64,000 nt of DNA, from positions 1 through 64,000 of the forward strand of contig JASBTZ010000005.1 in assembly GCA_030148165.1 (NCBI GenBank), read 5' to 3'. Shown here piece by piece: positions 62,171 through 64,000 of the stretch. Position 1 is the stretch's first letter. Each line of letters starts with the position of its first letter. The stretch comes from Bacteroidota bacterium (GTDB taxonomy: Bacteria; Bacteroidota; Bacteroidia; Flavobacteriales_D; Crocinitomicaceae). The notes under the pieces are model-generated. The model did no database searches. It was not told the DNA's origin and saw only the letters and a list, made by a program, of their open reading frames with translations. Position numbers and translations under genes: made by a program.

Positions 62171-62821
62171 ATGCCTTTCGAAGTTCAACAAATAAACAAT
62201 CACGGAACAGAGATTTATCTGATGAGATATGACAACTTCGAATCAAATGAACACCTGGATAAATTGACGGATTCAGAAATTGAACGTTATATGTCGTTCA
62301 AGGCAGAAAAGAGAAGGCAGGAATTTGTCGCGACACGCATTTTGAGACATAAATTATTTGGATATGAACACATTCATTACGACAATCAGGGTGCACCTTT
62401 TATTGAACAGGAAGGGTTTATTTCAATCAGTCACTCGAAAGACTTAATCGGGATTGCTATTAATAAAGCGTATAAACTTGGTCTCGATCTTGAATCATAT
62501 CGTGAGAACATCCACCATGTTTCACATAAATTTCTCTCTGACAGGGAATTGAAAAATCTGGATTGTAAGAATGCAGAGACATTGTGCAAGATCTGGTCAG
62601 CAAAAGAGGCTATGTATAAACTGGCTGGTAGAAAAAAGATCCATTTTAAATCCGAGCTGGTAGTACTCGATGATCCGGATGGATTCTGGATCGGTTTAAT
62701 AGATAATCACGACCATGTTCTCAAAGTAAAATTGGATATATTTGAATATCACGATACCTTTATAACAATAAACACGGAAGAAGTAATCAAAGAGCAGCAT
62801 TATGATATTACATCAAATTAG
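62171..62821 (+). CDS. 4'-phosphopantetheinyl transferase (Sfp type)
   Basis: A 216-residue enzyme transferring phosphopantetheine from CoA to carrier proteins. Motifs: SISHS (about 85-89), GLDLE with D106 and E108 for Mg2+, and W142-S-A-K-E146-A-M-Y-K150. Length and motifs fit the Sfp/HetI branch. It overlaps the GGGP synthase start by 20 bases, a gene pair often seen in Bacteroidota. Confidence 0.92.
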   Translation: MPFEVQQINNHGTEIYLMRYDNFESNEHLDKLTDSEIERYMSFKAEKRRQEFVATRILRHKLFGYEHIHYDNQGAPFIEQEGFISISHSKDLIGIAINKAYKLGLDLESYRENIHHVSHKFLSDRELKNLDCKNAETLCKIWSAKEAMYKLAGRKKIHFKSELVVLDDPDGFWIGLIDNHDHVLKVKLDIFEYHDTFITINTEEVIKEQHYDITSN

Positions 62822-63527
62822 TAACAATCAAAAAGCCATTGCTGTTCTAATTGATCCGGAAAAAAGTCAGGACGAATCGGAGCTGAAAGAACTTATCCGA
62901 AAATCTACTTTTGCAAAAATTGACTATTTCTTTGTAGGTGGAAGCACAGTTACCCGAGAAGCCTTTAATAAGGTGATCGATTTTTTAAAATCCAATACTG
63001 AAATTCCAATCGTAATCTTTCCGGGGGCTTCCCATCAAATTTCAGAGAATGCCGATGCGCTGCTATACTTGAGCCTGATATCAGGTAGAAATCCGGATTA
63101 CTTAATCGGGCACCATGTAATGTCGTCCAATGAGGTATTTGACATGGACCTGGAAGTCATTCCGACAGGATACATTTTGGTAGATGGAGGAACCCAATCA
63201 TCTGTCGCCTATGTTAGTCAAACGACTCCTATACCTCTCGATAAAGCCAATATTATTTTAAGTACAGCGAAAGCCGGAATTCTTCAGGGCAAGAAAATTA
63301 TTTATCTCGATGCCGGTAGTGGAGCTAAAAATCATGTTCCTTCCAAAGTCATTCACGATGTAGCGAATTTGCAAATTCCGGTTATAGTTGGTGGTGGTAT
63401 TCGACAAATTGACGAGATCGAAGAATTACACGAAGCTGGTGCGAACATCGTTGTAATAGGAAACAAACTTGAAGAAAACATCGATTTTCTGTTGGATATC
63501 AAGGAATACATTACCGACACGAAATGA
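62802..63527 (+). CDS. geranylgeranylglyceryl/heptaprenylglyceryl phosphate synthase
   Basis: A 241-residue TIM-barrel enzyme of the PcrB/GGGPS family, joining a polyprenyl diphosphate to sn-glycerol-1-phosphate, the first ether step of archaeal-type lipids. Landmarks: VLIDPEK (D18), FVGGS, GYILVDGG, YLDAGSGA, VGGGIR and VIGN for phosphate binding. Bacteroidota group II members of this family are known. No glycerol-1-phosphate dehydrogenase or second prenyltransferase is visible here. Confidence 0.92.
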   Translation: MILHQISNNQKAIAVLIDPEKSQDESELKELIRKSTFAKIDYFFVGGSTVTREAFNKVIDFLKSNTEIPIVIFPGASHQISENADALLYLSLISGRNPDYLIGHHVMSSNEVFDMDLEVIPTGYILVDGGTQSSVAYVSQTTPIPLDKANIILSTAKAGILQGKKIIYLDAGSGAKNHVPSKVIHDVANLQIPVIVGGGIRQIDEIEELHEAGANIVVIGNKLEENIDFLLDIKEYITDTK

Positions 63528-63901
63528 TGAAAATCTTTAAAAATATTGCGGGGGTCTGTTTCGGAATTGCGTTTCTGATGGCACTTGTCCTGTTTGGTGA
63601 TATTGGATTACAATACATTTCAATCACAACTGCGAGATACATATTCATGATATCTGGTGCGCTTGGACTGATCTTTAATTTGTTGTCTTTCCAGACAGGT
63701 AAGCACAGTCCGATCTATAATTTCCTTTATTGGTCAGGAAGTATCATCCTTTTTGGAGGGCTTGCATTTTTACAATTCAGAATCCCTTATGGATTTCAGC
63801 TTTTAGTGGCAGGCATGATCGTCTTGGGCAGTTCATTCTTTATTCCGGCAAGTCTGATCAACAAAGAACAAAAAGACGAAGATATCCTTGATGATCTTTA
63901 G
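63524..63901 (+). CDS. four-helix membrane protein, unknown
   Basis: A 125-residue protein with about four membrane helices (7-28, 34-54, 65-84, 88-110) and an acidic tail (EQKDEDILDDL). It starts with two adjacent ATG codons overlapping the GGGP synthase stop by four bases, so it is co-translated and might act on membrane lipid, but this is inference only. No family is recognised. Its stop overlaps the nadC stop on the other strand. Confidence 0.72.
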   Translation: MMKIFKNIAGVCFGIAFLMALVLFGDIGLQYISITTARYIFMISGALGLIFNLLSFQTGKHSPIYNFLYWSGSIILFGGLAFLQFRIPYGFQLLVAGMIVLGSSFFIPASLINKEQKDEDILDDL

Positions 63902-64000
63902 TGGTATACAGCCTTCAATGAAAGGTCAAGACTACTAACGCTGTGTGTTAACGCGCCTACTGAAATAAATTGAACTCCGGTCTCGGCGTATGATCGTATG
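63898..64000 (-). CDS. nadC: quinolinate phosphoribosyltransferase, C-terminal end (partial)
   Basis: The minus strand from the window edge reads IRSYAETGVQFISVGALTHS, then VSSLDLSLKAVYH and TAA (stop at 63898-63900). VGALTHS followed by LDLSLK is the characteristic C-terminus of NadC, which makes nicotinate mononucleotide from quinolinate. Only 34 codons lie inside the window; the rest is to the right. Convergent with the membrane-protein gene, stops overlapping. Confidence 0.88.
   Translation of the reverse strand, partial: IRSYAETGVQFISVGALTHSVSSLDLSLKAVYH

Overview
The window comes from a member of the Bacteroidota, most likely a marine or brackish Flavobacteriia-type bacterium (order Flavobacteriales; I cannot name the genus). 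The evidence is: type IX secretion (T9SS) sorting domains of type A and type B, a PorP/SprF protein, PorV/PorQ-family and PorE-like proteins, a TonB-dependent receptor with a carboxypeptidase-regulatory-like N-terminus, menaquinone genes, a complete Na+-translocating NADH:quinone reductase, a bacterial GGGP synthase, and promoters of the Bacteroidota -33 TTG / -7 TAnnTTTG type (four good matches: two rrn promoters, pruA and paaA). Strong Shine-Dalgarno sites are mostly absent, as expected for the phylum.

Layout. Positions 1-37 are the 5' end of a 16S rRNA gene that runs off the left edge on the minus strand; its leader (38-399) carries two tandem promoters and a boxA-like site. From 448 to 4930 lie minus-strand genes including a tightly coupled rhodanese / DUF368 polyprenyl-phosphate carrier / aroE / AlbA_2-domain series and a nitronate-monooxygenase-like enzyme. 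From 4994 to 8728 runs a plus-strand series menA-menC-(lipoprotein cytochrome c)-CoA transferase-GNAT. From 8725 to 28770 housekeeping genes (M42 peptidase, NMO paralogue, an active/inactive M16 peptidase pair, GT9, DUF4349, GNAT) are interleaved with large exported proteins: an Omp28-like T9SS type A protein, three T9SS type B (gliding motility-associated C-terminal) proteins and a von Willebrand type D domain protein.

28908-35022 is the complete nqrABCDEF operon. It is divergent from apaG, and the intergenic region contains a perfect 10-1-10 inverted repeat with the geometry of a Fur/PerR-family operator. 36906-38534 is pruA, with a consensus promoter. 39830-45283 is a divergent phenylacetyl-CoA epoxidase locus: paaABCD on the minus strand, and two tandem paaE reductases plus an SDR on the plus strand. 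The paaA promoter is overlaid by two tandem 12-bp repeats. 45328-49376 joins an ECF sigma factor, a small membrane protein, PorP/SprF and a PorE-like TPR/propeller/OmpA protein with a C-terminal DUF1573-like domain. 50648-61938 holds an SGNH/PKD exported protein, HIT, greA and a three-gene envelope operon (TonB-dependent receptor, 1416-residue exported protein, PorV/PorQ-family porin). The right end carries a Sfp-type phosphopantetheinyl transferase, GGGP synthase, a membrane protein and the last 34 codons of nadC.

I saw no CRISPR array, phage, insertion sequence or tRNA. The observations most worth following up are the envelope triad, the sigma/PorP/PorE-like operon, the paa operator architecture, the nqr-apaG palindrome, and a recurring pattern of hairpins placed just before or over start codons, mostly of exported-protein genes.
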